A stretch of 64,000 nucleotides of DNA from Flavobacteriales bacterium (GCA_947449575.1 CANFRV010000001.1:25121-89120), one strand, 5' to 3'. Counted from the stretch's first letter, positions 19,124-28,928 are shown. Numbers and translations are program-made. The notes: generated by a model from the letters alone, not told the origin.

Positions 19124-20118
19124 TAATTCAACTAAAAGATCAAATAACAGCGGAAGAATCTGCTAAAATTGCTAGTGAAATTCAAGCATTTCACATAGTG
19201 TATCAAAATAAAAACCTATTAATTACAGGTTCAGGAGTCAAAGAAGTTCCTCCGATTATTGAAAATAAAGTAGATCAATCTTGGGTTTTTCCAAATGATA
19301 TGCAATTATCTTCTAAAAAATTCCAAGCGGAAAAGCGTGAAGTGAAAATTGGTCAAATTACCATTGGAGGAGCAACAAATAATACGGTTTTGATTGGTGG
19401 TCCTTGTTCCGTTGAATCAGAAGAGCAAATACGTGAATCAGCTGAATTACTAGTTTCACTGGGATTGAGTACTCTTCGAGGGGGTTGCTACAAACCTAGA
19501 ACAAGTCCTTACAGTTTTCAAGGAATGGAATTGGAAGGGTTGAAGTTATTAGCGAAGATGCGCTCAGAATATGGCTTAAATGTGATAACTGAAGTGAGAG
19601 ATGCTACTCAAATTGATGAAATTATTGAGTATTCAGATGTTATACAAATTGGTGCAAAAGCAATGTATGATCAAGGAATTCTTCGAGCTTGTGCAAAAAC
19701 AAGAAAGCCAGTTTTAATTAAAAGAGGCTTTGGATCGACGTTGCAAGAATTTGTTCAAGCGGCTGAATTTGTGCTGTCGGGAGGGAATGAAAATGTGATA
19801 TTATGTGAAAGAGGACTTCGTACTTTTGAAACGGGCACTCGTTTTACATTAGATCTCTGCGGTGTTGCTTGGTTGCAAGAGTATACTAATTTACCAATAA
19901 TTTTAGATCCAAGTCACGCAATGGGGTATGCCTACGGTGTGCCAAGTTTAGCACGAGCATGCGTAGCTATGGGAATTGACGGTTTATTGATTGAAGTTCA
20001 TCCAAATCCAAAAGTGGCAAAATCGGATGCATCTCAACAACTTAATCATTCAGAATTTAAAGCATTAGTAGAAACACTTCGTCCAGTTGCTTCAAGCGTT
20101 GGATACACAATGATTTAA
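19120..20118 (+). CDS. aroF: 3-deoxy-7-phosphoheptulonate (DAHP) synthase
   Basis: First step of aromatic amino-acid synthesis: condenses phosphoenolpyruvate with erythrose 4-phosphate. The 332 residues comprise a small N-terminal ferredoxin-like domain (about 1-70, as in the Thermotoga-type AroG-I-beta enzymes, where it mediates feedback control) and the barrel with GGPCSVES, RGGCYKPRTSPYSFQG, KRGFG and DPSHAMG. The RGGxxKPRTSP signature separates it from KDO-8-phosphate synthase. The start overlaps the upstream epimerase-CBS gene by 4 bases. Erythrose 4-phosphate comes from the pentose phosphate pathway, a possible link to the epimerase-like partner. Confidence 0.95.
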   Translation: MIIQLKDQITAEESAKIASEIQAFHIVYQNKNLLITGSGVKEVPPIIENKVDQSWVFPNDMQLSSKKFQAEKREVKIGQITIGGATNNTVLIGGPCSVESEEQIRESAELLVSLGLSTLRGGCYKPRTSPYSFQGMELEGLKLLAKMRSEYGLNVITEVRDATQIDEIIEYSDVIQIGAKAMYDQGILRACAKTRKPVLIKRGFGSTLQEFVQAAEFVLSGGNENVILCERGLRTFETGTRFTLDLCGVAWLQEYTNLPIILDPSHAMGYAYGVPSLARACVAMGIDGLLIEVHPNPKVAKSDASQQLNHSEFKALVETLRPVASSVGYTMI

Positions 20119-20127
20119 AAAAAAAAC

Positions 20128-20808
20128 ATGTTTTTAGAACAAAATATAAGAGGGATTTGCGATAAATATGGAGTCGACTATTCAGATTTTTTAGGAGATT
20201 TGGGAGTTGAAAATGCTCTAGAGCTCTCAGTATTTGATCTTGAGGCAGTCTGCGATGAAAATAAAATTGATTTACATTCTTTACTATTCAAGCCAATGTT
20301 TAAGACCAATGGTTGGAAATTAAAGTTGAATAAGATTAAATTATTAGTGCTCGATGTGGATGGAGTTATGACTGATGGTGGTATGTATTTCACAGAAAAC
20401 GGTGATCAAATAAAAAAATACAATACGAAAGATGGTATGGCCATCATACACTTGACAAAAAATAATTTTCAAGTAGCTATTATTTCATCTGGCTTTAAGG
20501 ATCAAATGGTTAAAGCGCGTTCTGAAATGTTAGGGATTCAGCATTGTTTCGTGGGCAGGTTTAAGAAGATTGAGATATTATCTGATATTTGTGTGAAACT
20601 TGGCTTAGAATTAGACAATGTTGCAATAATAGGTGATGATGTGAATGATATGGAAATTATCAAAAGTGTTGGTTTCTCAGCTTGCCCAGTAGATGCAATG
20701 GATGCTGTAAAAACAAATGTGGATGTTATTTTGTCTAAAAAAGGAGGAGAAGGTTGTGTAAGAGAATTTATTGATTCTTATTTACTTGATGAACCGTTAA
20801 ATAATTGA
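20128..20808 (+). CDS. KdsC-like HAD phosphatase with extra N-terminal helical domain
   Basis: A 226-residue protein. Residues about 68-226 are a cap-less HAD phosphatase of the KdsC (KDO-8-phosphate phosphatase) type: motif I DVDGVMTDGG, motif II ISSG, the conserved Lys region and motif IV GDDVNDME. Residues 1-60 are not part of KdsC. They read as a short helical domain resembling a degenerate Cro/C1 helix-turn-helix (ICDKYGVDYSDFLGDLGVE, then FDLEAVCDENKIDLHSLL). KDO phosphate is the usual substrate, but no kdsA, kdsB or kdsD is adjacent. The neighbour upstream is DAHP synthase (9-base gap), so a different 3-deoxy sugar phosphate cannot be excluded. Confidence 0.85.
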   Translation: MFLEQNIRGICDKYGVDYSDFLGDLGVENALELSVFDLEAVCDENKIDLHSLLFKPMFKTNGWKLKLNKIKLLVLDVDGVMTDGGMYFTENGDQIKKYNTKDGMAIIHLTKNNFQVAIISSGFKDQMVKARSEMLGIQHCFVGRFKKIEILSDICVKLGLELDNVAIIGDDVNDMEIIKSVGFSACPVDAMDAVKTNVDVILSKKGGEGCVREFIDSYLLDEPLNN

Positions 20809-20829
20809 ATGAATAAAGATTGAATAGGT

Positions 20830-22059
20830 ATGAAAAATGTTAAATTAGGGGTAATAAGAGAAGGTAAAGTTCCGCCAGACAAGCGAGTTCCTTTGTCACC
20901 TAAACAATGTAGAATAGTTGAAATCAAATTTCCTAATGTTAAAGTTATAGTTCAACCTAGTCCAATTAGGTCATATAAAGATGAAGAATATCTTGCGGAA
21001 GGTATTGAAATGTCAGAGGATTTAAGTGATTGTGATATTATTATTGGAGTTAAAGAGGTCAATATAAGTGATCTAATTCCCAATAAGAAGTTTATGTTTT
21101 TCTCTCATACGATTAAAAAACAAGCTTACAATCGGGGATTATTACAGGCACTTCTCGAGAAAAATATACAAATGATCGATTATGAGGCTTTAAAAGACAA
21201 AGCGAATAAGCGTATTATTGGTTTTGGAAGGTATGCTGGAATTGTTGGCTGTTATAATGGTTTTAGAACATTTGGCTTGAAACATAAATTATTTTCGATC
21301 AAAGCGGCGAGTGCTTGTTCCTGTCGAAAAGAAGTGGAAGAGGAATTAAAAAAAGTAGTTCTTCCTGCGAAAACGAAAATTCTGTTAACTGGTTATGGAA
21401 GAGTAGGGCATGGAGCTAGAGAAATTTTAGATTTATTGCCTATTAAAGAGGTAACTCCAGAAGATTTTTTAAATCAAACGTTTAATACTGCGGTATATTC
21501 ACAATTAGAAGTAGAAGATTATTACGGAAGAATTGATGGATCGGAATTTAGTAAAAAGGAATTTTATGCAAATCCAGAACTATATAAATCAACTTTACCT
21601 CGTTATTTAAGTGAAACAGATATGTATATTCCTTGTCATTTTTGGAATAATTCTTCTCCCTATATTTTAACAAAAGATGACTTAAAAGCTGCGGATAGTC
21701 GCTTGACAGTTGTTGCAGATATTTCTTGTGATATTGATGAGCCTATTGGATGCACGATTCGTTCGAGTACAATTACTGATCCGATTTTCGGGTACAATCC
21801 AGTTACTGAAAGTGAAGATGACTTCATGAAGGAGGGAGTTATTGCTGTCATGGCTGTTGATAACTTACCGTGTGAATTACCATTAGACGCATCAAAAGAT
21901 TTTGGGGATGAATTGATAAAACATATTTTTCCAGCTTTGTTTCAAGAGGATCCTGATGAAATTATTTCAAGAGCAAGTGAAACAAATTTAAATGGAACTT
22001 TAAATCCTCGTTTTGAATATTTGAGCGATTATGTAAATGGAGTGGTAGAAAAACATTGA
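20830..22059 (+). CDS. NAD(P)-dependent saccharopine/alanine dehydrogenase-like oxidoreductase
   Basis: A 409-residue two-domain dehydrogenase of the alanine dehydrogenase / transhydrogenase / LYS1 fold. The N-terminal substrate domain has KVPPDKRVPLSP, GVKEV (Lys75) and FSHTIKKQAYN (His93), close to the pattern of lysine-forming saccharopine dehydrogenase. The NAD domain has the dinucleotide loop GYGRVG at 188-193. Lysine is made through DapA here, so saccharopine metabolism is not obvious and the true substrate is unknown. It sits 21 bases after the KdsC-like gene and 21 before the MFS transporter. Confidence 0.85.
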   Translation: MKNVKLGVIREGKVPPDKRVPLSPKQCRIVEIKFPNVKVIVQPSPIRSYKDEEYLAEGIEMSEDLSDCDIIIGVKEVNISDLIPNKKFMFFSHTIKKQAYNRGLLQALLEKNIQMIDYEALKDKANKRIIGFGRYAGIVGCYNGFRTFGLKHKLFSIKAASACSCRKEVEEELKKVVLPAKTKILLTGYGRVGHGAREILDLLPIKEVTPEDFLNQTFNTAVYSQLEVEDYYGRIDGSEFSKKEFYANPELYKSTLPRYLSETDMYIPCHFWNNSSPYILTKDDLKAADSRLTVVADISCDIDEPIGCTIRSSTITDPIFGYNPVTESEDDFMKEGVIAVMAVDNLPCELPLDASKDFGDELIKHIFPALFQEDPDEIISRASETNLNGTLNPRFEYLSDYVNGVVEKH

Positions 22060-22080
22060 TTTGCATGTTAAAGACAATAA

Positions 22081-23421
22081 ATGGAAAAAGGAAATAAGAA
22101 AATTATTCGGGGTTGGGTATTTTATGATTGGGCCAATTCTGTCTATAATTTGGTCATTTCTTCTTCGATTTTCCCTATTTTTTATGATGCGATTACCAAG
22201 GCTCACTATGCAAAAGAACATGGAATTAAAGTAGAAGATTTAGAAGAAGGCCAAACGATTTTGGTGAAATTCTTTGGGTTTTATATGTCATCTTCTGTAC
22301 TTTTTTCATTTGTATTAGCGTCCTCATTTCTAGTAATTGCTTTTTTATCGCCCATTCTATCAGGAGTAGCAGATTATTCTGGACGCAAAAAGAAATTCTT
22401 AAAATTTTTCTGCTATTTAGGATCATTCGCATGTATTTCCTTGTTTTGGTTCGAAGATTTACCTCTTGAAATAGGTATGTTTTCCGTGTTTTTAGCAAGT
22501 ATTGGATTTTGGAATAGTTTGGTGTTTTACAATGCCTTCTTGCCCGAGATTGCGGAAGTTGAAGATCATGATAAAATTTCTGCCAGAGGCTTTATTATGG
22601 GGTATTTTGGTTCAATGTTGCTTTTGATTCTTTGTCTCATTTGGATAAAAGTTCTGGGTCAACCCGTTCAATATTGCTTTTTATTTGTAGGAATTTGGTG
22701 GATTGGATTTAGCCAAGTTACGTATAAGGTTTTACCAAATAATGTTTACAATAAAAATCCAGAAAATGGAATTATTTGGAAAGGTTTGAAAGAATTGAAA
22801 TTAGTATTTACGGAGTTCAAAAAAACACATCGCTTAAAAAGGTTTTTACAATCCTTCTTTTTCTTCAATACGGGGGTTCAAACGGTGATGTTAATGGCGA
22901 CTATTTTTGCCAATAAAGAAATTAATTGGCCACAAGGAGATGGAACAAGTGGATTAATAACGGCCATTCTTTTGATACAAGTTTTAGGAGCATTAGGAGC
23001 ATTTTTAATGTCTAGATTGTCCAGTAAAATTGGAAATATAAAAACATTGATTCTTACCGTTTCTGTATGGGTATTTATTTGTTGCTATGCCTTTTTTATC
23101 AGTGAGCCATTCGAATTTTACATTCTCGCAGCTTCAGTAGGATTAGTAATGGGAGGAGTTCAAGCGATTGCCCGGTCAACATATTCTAAGTTTTTACCAG
23201 AAACAACTGATCATGCAAGTTATTTCTCCTTCTACGATGTAACAGAAAAAATAGGAATTGTCTTAGGTTTACTTTTCTTTGGAGGTATGGAAATGCTGAC
23301 AGGTTCTATCCGGTATTCAATTATTTCAGTAGCTTTCTTTTTTGCAGTAGGCTTAATTATGCTTTTAAGAGTTCCCAAAGAAGAAATTGTATTGGAAATT
23401 GATACAAGACTAAAAGACTGA
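22081..23421 (+). CDS. MFS transporter, UMF1 / Atg22-type
   Basis: A 446-residue inner-membrane transporter with about 12 hydrophobic segments. The N-terminal FYDWANSVYNLVISSSIFP motif and the second-half ARSTYSKFLPE loop are signatures of the UMF1 (Atg22-like) MFS group. Atg22 exports amino acids from yeast vacuoles; substrates of bacterial members are not known. It is the last gene of the operon beginning at 18119 and follows the LYS1-like dehydrogenase closely. That placement hints at amino-acid or related export. Its final codons lie inside an inverted repeat shared with the convergent gcvT end. Confidence 0.92.
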   Translation: MEKGNKKIIRGWVFYDWANSVYNLVISSSIFPIFYDAITKAHYAKEHGIKVEDLEEGQTILVKFFGFYMSSSVLFSFVLASSFLVIAFLSPILSGVADYSGRKKKFLKFFCYLGSFACISLFWFEDLPLEIGMFSVFLASIGFWNSLVFYNAFLPEIAEVEDHDKISARGFIMGYFGSMLLLILCLIWIKVLGQPVQYCFLFVGIWWIGFSQVTYKVLPNNVYNKNPENGIIWKGLKELKLVFTEFKKTHRLKRFLQSFFFFNTGVQTVMLMATIFANKEINWPQGDGTSGLITAILLIQVLGALGAFLMSRLSSKIGNIKTLILTVSVWVFICCYAFFISEPFEFYILAASVGLVMGGVQAIARSTYSKFLPETTDHASYFSFYDVTEKIGIVLGLLFFGGMEMLTGSIRYSIISVAFFFAVGLIMLLRVPKEEIVLEIDTRLKD

Positions 23422-23448
23422 TAAGTTTCTACATAACTCATCAGTCTT
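23414..23448. terminator. Possible hairpin at the MFS gene end
   Basis: AAGACTGAT (23414-23422) pairs perfectly with ATCAGTCTT (23440-23448) across a 17-base loop, covering the transporter stop codon. No T run follows on either strand, so it may be an RNA-stability hairpin instead of an intrinsic terminator. The gap to gcvT then continues with AGCGA and AGTCTA words seen in other gaps. Confidence 0.35.
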
Positions 23449-23498
23449 AAAGCGAAGCGATCTTGTATCTTTGAGCGATAGCGGTCTAAAGTCTAAAT

Positions 23499-24581
23499 TT
23501 ACTTCTTATAAAATGGTAATTTCACAACCTTCGCTTTTACTCCTTTTTCACGAATTTCAATAAATATCTCTGATTCCAAAGCAGTGTTAGCAACAGTGAC
23601 GTATCCCAAACCTATCCCTAATTTCATAGAGGGTGACATTGTTCCAGAAGTTACTTTTCCAATTTCATTTCCTACCCCATCAATAATTCTATAATCATGT
23701 CTTGGAATTCCTCTGTCGACCATTTCAAAGGCAACTAATTTACGCGTAACACCTTCTTCTTTTTGTTTTTTCAAAAAATCTGAATCTGTAAAATCCTTTG
23801 TGAATTTCGTGATCCATCCTAATCCAGCTTCTAGCGGCGAAGAAGTGTCATCGATGTCATTTCCGTATAGACAGAATCCCATTTCTAGACGTAAAGTATC
23901 TCTTGCAGCTAATCCTATTGGTTTAATTCCAAATGCTTTACCTGCTTCAAAAACGCGATCCCATACTTGTTCGGCATCTTTATTTTTTACATATATTTCA
24001 AATCCACCAGAACCTGTATAACCTGTTGCGGATATCATTACATTTTCAATTCCTGCAAATGAGCCATATTGAAAAGTGTAATACACCATATCTTTTAAAT
24101 TGACTTCTGTTAAAGATTGCATTGCTTCTGCAGCTTTTGGCCCTTGAATAGCTAATAATGAATATTCATCTGAAAGATTTTCCATTTCAACTCCTAAGTC
24201 GTTTAAAGATGAAATCCAATTCCAATCTTTCTCAATATTTGAAGCATTCACAACAATAAAATATTCTTCAGAATTTACTTTGTAAATAATTAAATCATCA
24301 ACAATTCCTCCTTTACCGTTTGGCATACAAGAGTATTGAGCTTTACCATCCACTAAAATCGAAGCATCATTCGACGCGAATTTTTGAATTAAAGCCAAGG
24401 CATTGGGTCCACGTAAAACAAATTCCCCCATATGAGAAACGTCAAATACACCTACTGCATTTCTAACAGTTTCATGTTCAATGGTTACTCCTTCATATTG
24501 CACAGGCATATTATAACCAGCAAAAGGAACCATTTTCCCTCCTAAAGCAATGTGTTTATTAACTAAAGCAATATTTTTCAT
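23499..24581 (-). CDS. gcvT: Aminomethyltransferase (glycine cleavage T protein)
   Basis: Transfers the methylene group from the aminomethyl-lipoyl H protein to tetrahydrofolate, releasing ammonia. At 360 residues it has normal length and both the folate-binding core ([35 protein letters not shown]) and the C-terminal barrel (YVTVANTAL). I use the ATG at 24581: [14 protein letters not shown] is the usual N-terminus, and the upstream in-frame ATG at 24602 lies within the promoter -7 box. The gcvH and gcvP genes are not in this window. Convergent with the MFS gene. Confidence 0.97.
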   Translation of the reverse strand: MKNIALVNKHIALGGKMVPFAGYNMPVQYEGVTIEHETVRNAVGVFDVSHMGEFVLRGPNALALIQKFASNDASILVDGKAQYSCMPNGKGGIVDDLIIYKVNSEEYFIVVNASNIEKDWNWISSLNDLGVEMENLSDEYSLLAIQGPKAAEAMQSLTEVNLKDMVYYTFQYGSFAGIENVMISATGYTGSGGFEIYVKNKDAEQVWDRVFEAGKAFGIKPIGLAARDTLRLEMGFCLYGNDIDDTSSPLEAGLGWITKFTKDFTDSDFLKKQKEEGVTRKLVAFEMVDRGIPRHDYRIIDGVGNEIGKVTSGTMSPSMKLGIGLGYVTVANTALESEIFIEIREKGVKAKVVKLPFYKK

Positions 24582-25084
24582 TTTTTTAAATTTAGTGTTC
24601 AAAAGTAGGGATTTAATTTCAGTTTTGATGTATATATCGATTTTGAGTAGTCGACGAATTGAATGATTAATTATTTAAATGGTTGATTTAACTCTTCAGT
24701 TACAAAAATATATTGAGTGAAATTTTAGATAATAATAGTAAAATAGGCGAAGATGACACAAATATCGATGATTATTAATTGGTGATTTACTTTTTGGTTG
24801 TTTGGCTAGCGATGTAAAAAAATAATTAAATAGATTAAAAATGATATTCCTCTTTTGAAATTGGCAATGATCGATGTGTTTAAGTTGTGTTTTATTGAAA
24901 AAATATCACATAATATATTGATAATTAAGTATTTGAGTAAGTAAAAATTAAGTGGGTTAATCTGTGTTTTGTAGTTTTTTTTAACGATATTTGTACATTG
25001 TAGTACTTTGTTAAAAAAAAAGTGCTGGGAAATTAAACCAAATCTGTAACTAGATGTACAGAGTATCGTTTAAAATTAATAGAT
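24582..25084. other. 503-base gap between divergent gcvT and the large repeat-protein gene
   Basis: AT-rich with no open frame worth calling. On the minus strand an exact -7 box (TACTTTTG, 24600-24607) serves gcvT. On the plus strand I find no exact TAnnTTTG before the gene at 25085, only two loose AT/TTTG matches around 24986-25010. Small inverted words occur near 24994-25007 and 25045-25062, too short to call. The last 100 bases could form a leader, but no known riboswitch is apparent. Confidence 0.5.
24600..24607 (-). promoter_or_regulatory. -7 promoter box of gcvT
   Basis: On the minus strand the sequence is TACTTTTG, an exact TAnnTTTG, 18 bases before the ATG at 24581. No -33 TTG is seen at normal spacing. 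Confidence 0.55.
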
Positions 25085-28000
25085 ATGAAAATAATATTAT
25101 TTATAGGAGCTATTTTATTAGCGTTCATTGGTTCAACGCAGCAGTTGACTTTTAATTTTTCCGGTCAAATAACGAATGCTGATACAAAGAAATCTGAAGC
25201 AGGGGTTACGGTGTCTATTATTGGTGGAGGAAAAACACTTGCTTCGTCTCAAACCGCATCTAATGGTAAATATGATTTTGAAACGGATGCCCCATTGGGA
25301 GGGATTATTCAGGTTGTGTTTAGTAAAGCTGGTTTTGTCAGTAAAAAAATTGATATAAATACTTCTAAAGTAAATGTAGAGGATTTACCTCCTGGAGATG
25401 TTCAGGATATGATTCTACCAGGTGAATTATTTACGGAAAAGCCAGACATTGATTTTTCATTTTTAAAAACAGAACCTGTAGCGTTGTTTTTTTGGGATGA
25501 AGTTTCTCACTCAATGTCGTTAGACCCTTCTGTTAGTAGTAAATCAAAGAAAAAAATTGCAGATGCACTTGCGGCTGGTGCTGGTAATGCTGCTGCTACT
25601 GAAGCTAAATATAAGGCGGCAATAGATGCTGGTGCTGCTTTGATGAATCAAAAGAAATACGAAGAGGCTTTGTCAAAATATGAAGCAGCTTTGATTATTA
25701 AGCCAAAGGAAGCGCTTCCTGCACAGAAAATAAGTGAATTAGATAAATTAATTAAAGATCAGAAAAGTGCTAATTTAGCTGGACAGCAAGCTGAATTAGA
25801 ATATAAAAATTTAATTTCTGCTGCTGATAACCTGAGAGACCAAAAGAAATACCAGGAAGCGTCTACGAAATATTCAGAAGCGTTGAAAAAGAAAAGTGAT
25901 CCTTATCCAACGGGTGAAATAAATAAATTAACTGGTTTGATAGCCGATCAAAAAGCCCAAGCAGCAAAGGATTTGCAGTTTGATGGATTAAAGAAAGAAG
26001 GCATGGATCTAGCCTTGGCTAAAAAATGGAGTGAGTCAAAAACAAAATTAAATCAAGCACTTGCCATCAAAGCCGATGCTGCAATCACAGCTAAAATAAA
26101 AGAAATTGATATCGAATTAGGAAAAGCGGTAGCCGATAAGGAAAAATCGGATAAGTATAAATTATTGATGTCAACTGCTGATGGGTTTGTTGTTTCAGGT
26201 AAATTAAATGAAGCAAAAACGAAATATACGGAAGCAAGTACTTTAGATCCTTCACAAACTCTGCCAAAGACTAAGATTGCTGAAGTCAATGATTTAATTG
26301 CAAAACAATCTGCAAATTCTGCCAAACAATTAAAAATCGATAAATTAATTTTAGATGGTAATTCAGCCTTTGCTAAAAATGATTTAGCTGTTTCAAAAGT
26401 CAAATTTGAAGAGGTTTTAAAAGAAGATGCTGCGAATGAAATTGCGAAAGGGAAATTAAAAGAAATAAATGCTAAACTAGATTCAGCGAAGGGTCAAGCA
26501 GAGAAAGATGCTCAATTCGAGGCATTGAAGAAGGAAGGTATGGCTTTAGCGGCTTCAAAAAAATGGAACGAAGCAAAAATAAAATTGGAGCAGGCAGTGG
26601 TTATGAAACCTGATGCGGTTATATCTCAAAAATTAGTAGAAATACAAGCAGCTCTGCAAGCAGGTCAATCGCAAGCAGCTTTGGAAGAAGACTTTAAACG
26701 TTTAATGAGTGAAGCTTCGACGCAGGAAGGTGCTAAAAATTACGATGCTGCGATTTTAAAATATAAAGAAGCATCCAGTAAAAAACCGACAGAGGTACTT
26801 CCTAAAACCAAAATTTCTGAATTAGAAAAATTGAAAGCTTCTTTAGCTAGTTCTAATCAAGCGGAGCTTCAAAAAACAGCCTTGTATACTAGTCATATGG
26901 CGAAAGGTAATAAAAATTTGGTTGATAAAAAGTACGCACTTGCATTAACCGATTTTCAAAATGCCCTTGCCGCAAAATCTGGGGATGCCACTGCTCAAAG
27001 TAAAATTTCTGAAACTCAGCAGATTTTGGATGATTTAGCTAATGCCAATTCGAAAAAGACAGAGGTCAAAAAGAATTTTGACAAAGCGATGAGTGATGCG
27101 AAAAAGTTATTTGACCAGAAAAAATATGTCGATGCAAAAAAGGGATATGAACTAGCATTAACAATTATTGAGAATGAACCAAATGCGGTTAAGCAGATTT
27201 CTGAATGTCAGCGATTATCTGAAATTCAAAGTGGTAATGAAGTAAATGTAGAGTACAAAAAAATCGTATCTGCTGCCGATCGTAAATTTAATGATAAAGA
27301 TTATTTAAAGGCAAAAGATTATTATGAAAGAGCTTTAAAATTGAGACTTGCAGATCCATACCCTAAATCTAAGTTGGATGAAATAGAAAGACTTTTAAAT
27401 CCTTCAGCACCTGTAATACGGCAAGACGTTAATCCTGAAAAATTAGAAGCTCTTGGTGTTCCCTTCCTAGATTCTGAAGTGGCGGCCCGGGCAGAATTGG
27501 AAAAGGCAGAAATTGCTCGAAAAACGGCTAAAAATCAAGATTTTAAAAATAGCGTACAGGTGGTGACTGATTTTGATGAGAATAGGACGGCTGAAAAACA
27601 AGAGCAAAGTATCGCAACAACAGTTACTGTTTCTGAAATTCAGGAAGCTGTAATTGCGCGATCGGATGCAAATATTCAAGATCTTTCAGCAGTCATAGAG
27701 CTTAGAAATGATGTTATTAAAGCCCAAACAGATAAAAATGAGGAAGAAATTGCTTTTGAAAATTCAGATCATCAAAAGATTGATGAAAATTTCAATCTGA
27801 TTGAAGAGGAAAATACGGCAGATTACCTGCTGCGCGAAGGAGTATTTGTAGATAAGGGGGACCTTATTAAAAAACATAATGCAGAATATTCAGATTTGGA
27901 AGTGAAAAGAACGAAAGAATATGAAGATAAAAATGTTGATACTAAAGTTTCTATTCTTCATATAGAAGAAAACGTGATTTCTCACCAACAAGATGATACA

Positions 28001-28888
28001 GAATCTCGAATTGCAGTTGATGATAGAATTGAAAAAGCTATTTTGGTTACGATTGAGACAAGTAATGAAAAGAGTGCAGATAAGAAGAATCAAAATTTAA
28101 AAAGCGAAATTGAAATTAGTGAAGCAAAAAAAGATTCTGAAAATCAAAGTATCGTCGATGAAGTGAATGCTGTAAAAACGTTAACTGATTTAGAAGAGTT
28201 GAAGGAGAATGTGAATAATTCAGACCAGGAAGGGTCTAAAAAAGATGAAGTGGATGGCATGACTGCTACAGCATCCATGGTTGACCTTAATAAAAAGATT
28301 TCGGAGCAAGAAGCAGTAAATAAGGGAACTCAGCAAGCTTCAAACACATTGTTTCAGCAAGCACATAAAGCCCTAGAGGATGAAGACGTAGTTGCATACA
28401 ATAACGAGATGTTAAAACATTTGAAAAATAAAAACATTTTAAAAGAAAAAACAGGCGATAATTCTGAATCTACGATTGCTTCCAACGAAAAATTAATTGC
28501 AAATAATCTACTGATAAAAGATAGGGCAAATTTATTGGATGATCAAAAGGTTGAACAAGGTTTAATTAATGACCAAAAGCGTCTAGATGCAACAAAATCA
28601 ATCCATGACAAACAGAATGAAGAAAATGTGGAAAAACCGATAGTTGCAAATGCACTGGGCGCTGAATACCCTGAAGGTGTTTCTCAAGAGGTTTTTAGTG
28701 TTAACGATGAGAATGGTTTGATGAAATCTATTGTAACAAGAAGAGTAGTGGTAGTGGGTGGAAAAGGATCTGTATATGTAAAAACAGAGACCACCACAGC
28801 AACTACTTTTTCTAAAAACAATGCCCCAACTACCCAAAATGTTTGGCAAAAAGAAACGCAAGGTCCAAACTTGAAAAAAAATTATTAA
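25085..28888 (+). CDS. Giant exported protein: carboxypeptidase-regulatory-like domain, TPR-like repeats, acidic tail
   Basis: 1267 residues. A signal peptide (1-19) is followed by a CarboxypepD-regulatory/transthyretin-like beta domain (about 23-105: FSGQITNADTKKSEAGVTVS). Residues about 170-775 hold nine or so repeats of about 70 residues built on TPR-like helices (QKKYEEALSKYEAAL, KKWSESKTKLNQAL, NDKDYLKAKDYYERAL), spaced by KISEL-type helices. Residues 780-1240 are strongly charged, low-complexity and probably disordered or coiled. The C-terminus is Thr-rich and ends KKNY. No T9SS sorting domain, lipobox or OmpA domain is seen. Likely a periplasmic scaffold; function unknown. It precedes mpl by 40 bases on the same strand. 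Confidence 0.8.
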   Translation: MKIILFIGAILLAFIGSTQQLTFNFSGQITNADTKKSEAGVTVSIIGGGKTLASSQTASNGKYDFETDAPLGGIIQVVFSKAGFVSKKIDINTSKVNVEDLPPGDVQDMILPGELFTEKPDIDFSFLKTEPVALFFWDEVSHSMSLDPSVSSKSKKKIADALAAGAGNAAATEAKYKAAIDAGAALMNQKKYEEALSKYEAALIIKPKEALPAQKISELDKLIKDQKSANLAGQQAELEYKNLISAADNLRDQKKYQEASTKYSEALKKKSDPYPTGEINKLTGLIADQKAQAAKDLQFDGLKKEGMDLALAKKWSESKTKLNQALAIKADAAITAKIKEIDIELGKAVADKEKSDKYKLLMSTADGFVVSGKLNEAKTKYTEASTLDPSQTLPKTKIAEVNDLIAKQSANSAKQLKIDKLILDGNSAFAKNDLAVSKVKFEEVLKEDAANEIAKGKLKEINAKLDSAKGQAEKDAQFEALKKEGMALAASKKWNEAKIKLEQAVVMKPDAVISQKLVEIQAALQAGQSQAALEEDFKRLMSEASTQEGAKNYDAAILKYKEASSKKPTEVLPKTKISELEKLKASLASSNQAELQKTALYTSHMAKGNKNLVDKKYALALTDFQNALAAKSGDATAQSKISETQQILDDLANANSKKTEVKKNFDKAMSDAKKLFDQKKYVDAKKGYELALTIIENEPNAVKQISECQRLSEIQSGNEVNVEYKKIVSAADRKFNDKDYLKAKDYYERALKLRLADPYPKSKLDEIERLLNPSAPVIRQDVNPEKLEALGVPFLDSEVAARAELEKAEIARKTAKNQDFKNSVQVVTDFDENRTAEKQEQSIATTVTVSEIQEAVIARSDANIQDLSAVIELRNDVIKAQTDKNEEEIAFENSDHQKIDENFNLIEEENTADYLLREGVFVDKGDLIKKHNAEYSDLEVKRTKEYEDKNVDTKVSILHIEENVISHQQDDTESRIAVDDRIEKAILVTIETSNEKSADKKNQNLKSEIEISEAKKDSENQSIVDEVNAVKTLTDLEELKENVNNSDQEGSKKDEVDGMTATASMVDLNKKISEQEAVNKGTQQASNTLFQQAHKALEDEDVVAYNNEMLKHLKNKNILKEKTGDNSESTIASNEKLIANNLLIKDRANLLDDQKVEQGLINDQKRLDATKSIHDKQNEENVEKPIVANALGAEYPEGVSQEVFSVNDENGLMKSIVTRRVVVVGGKGSVYVKTETTTATTFSKNNAPTTQNVWQKETQGPNLKKNY

Positions 28889-28928
28889 TTAATCATTAGG
28901 AAACTAATACTCGTATAATGCTTGTTTC

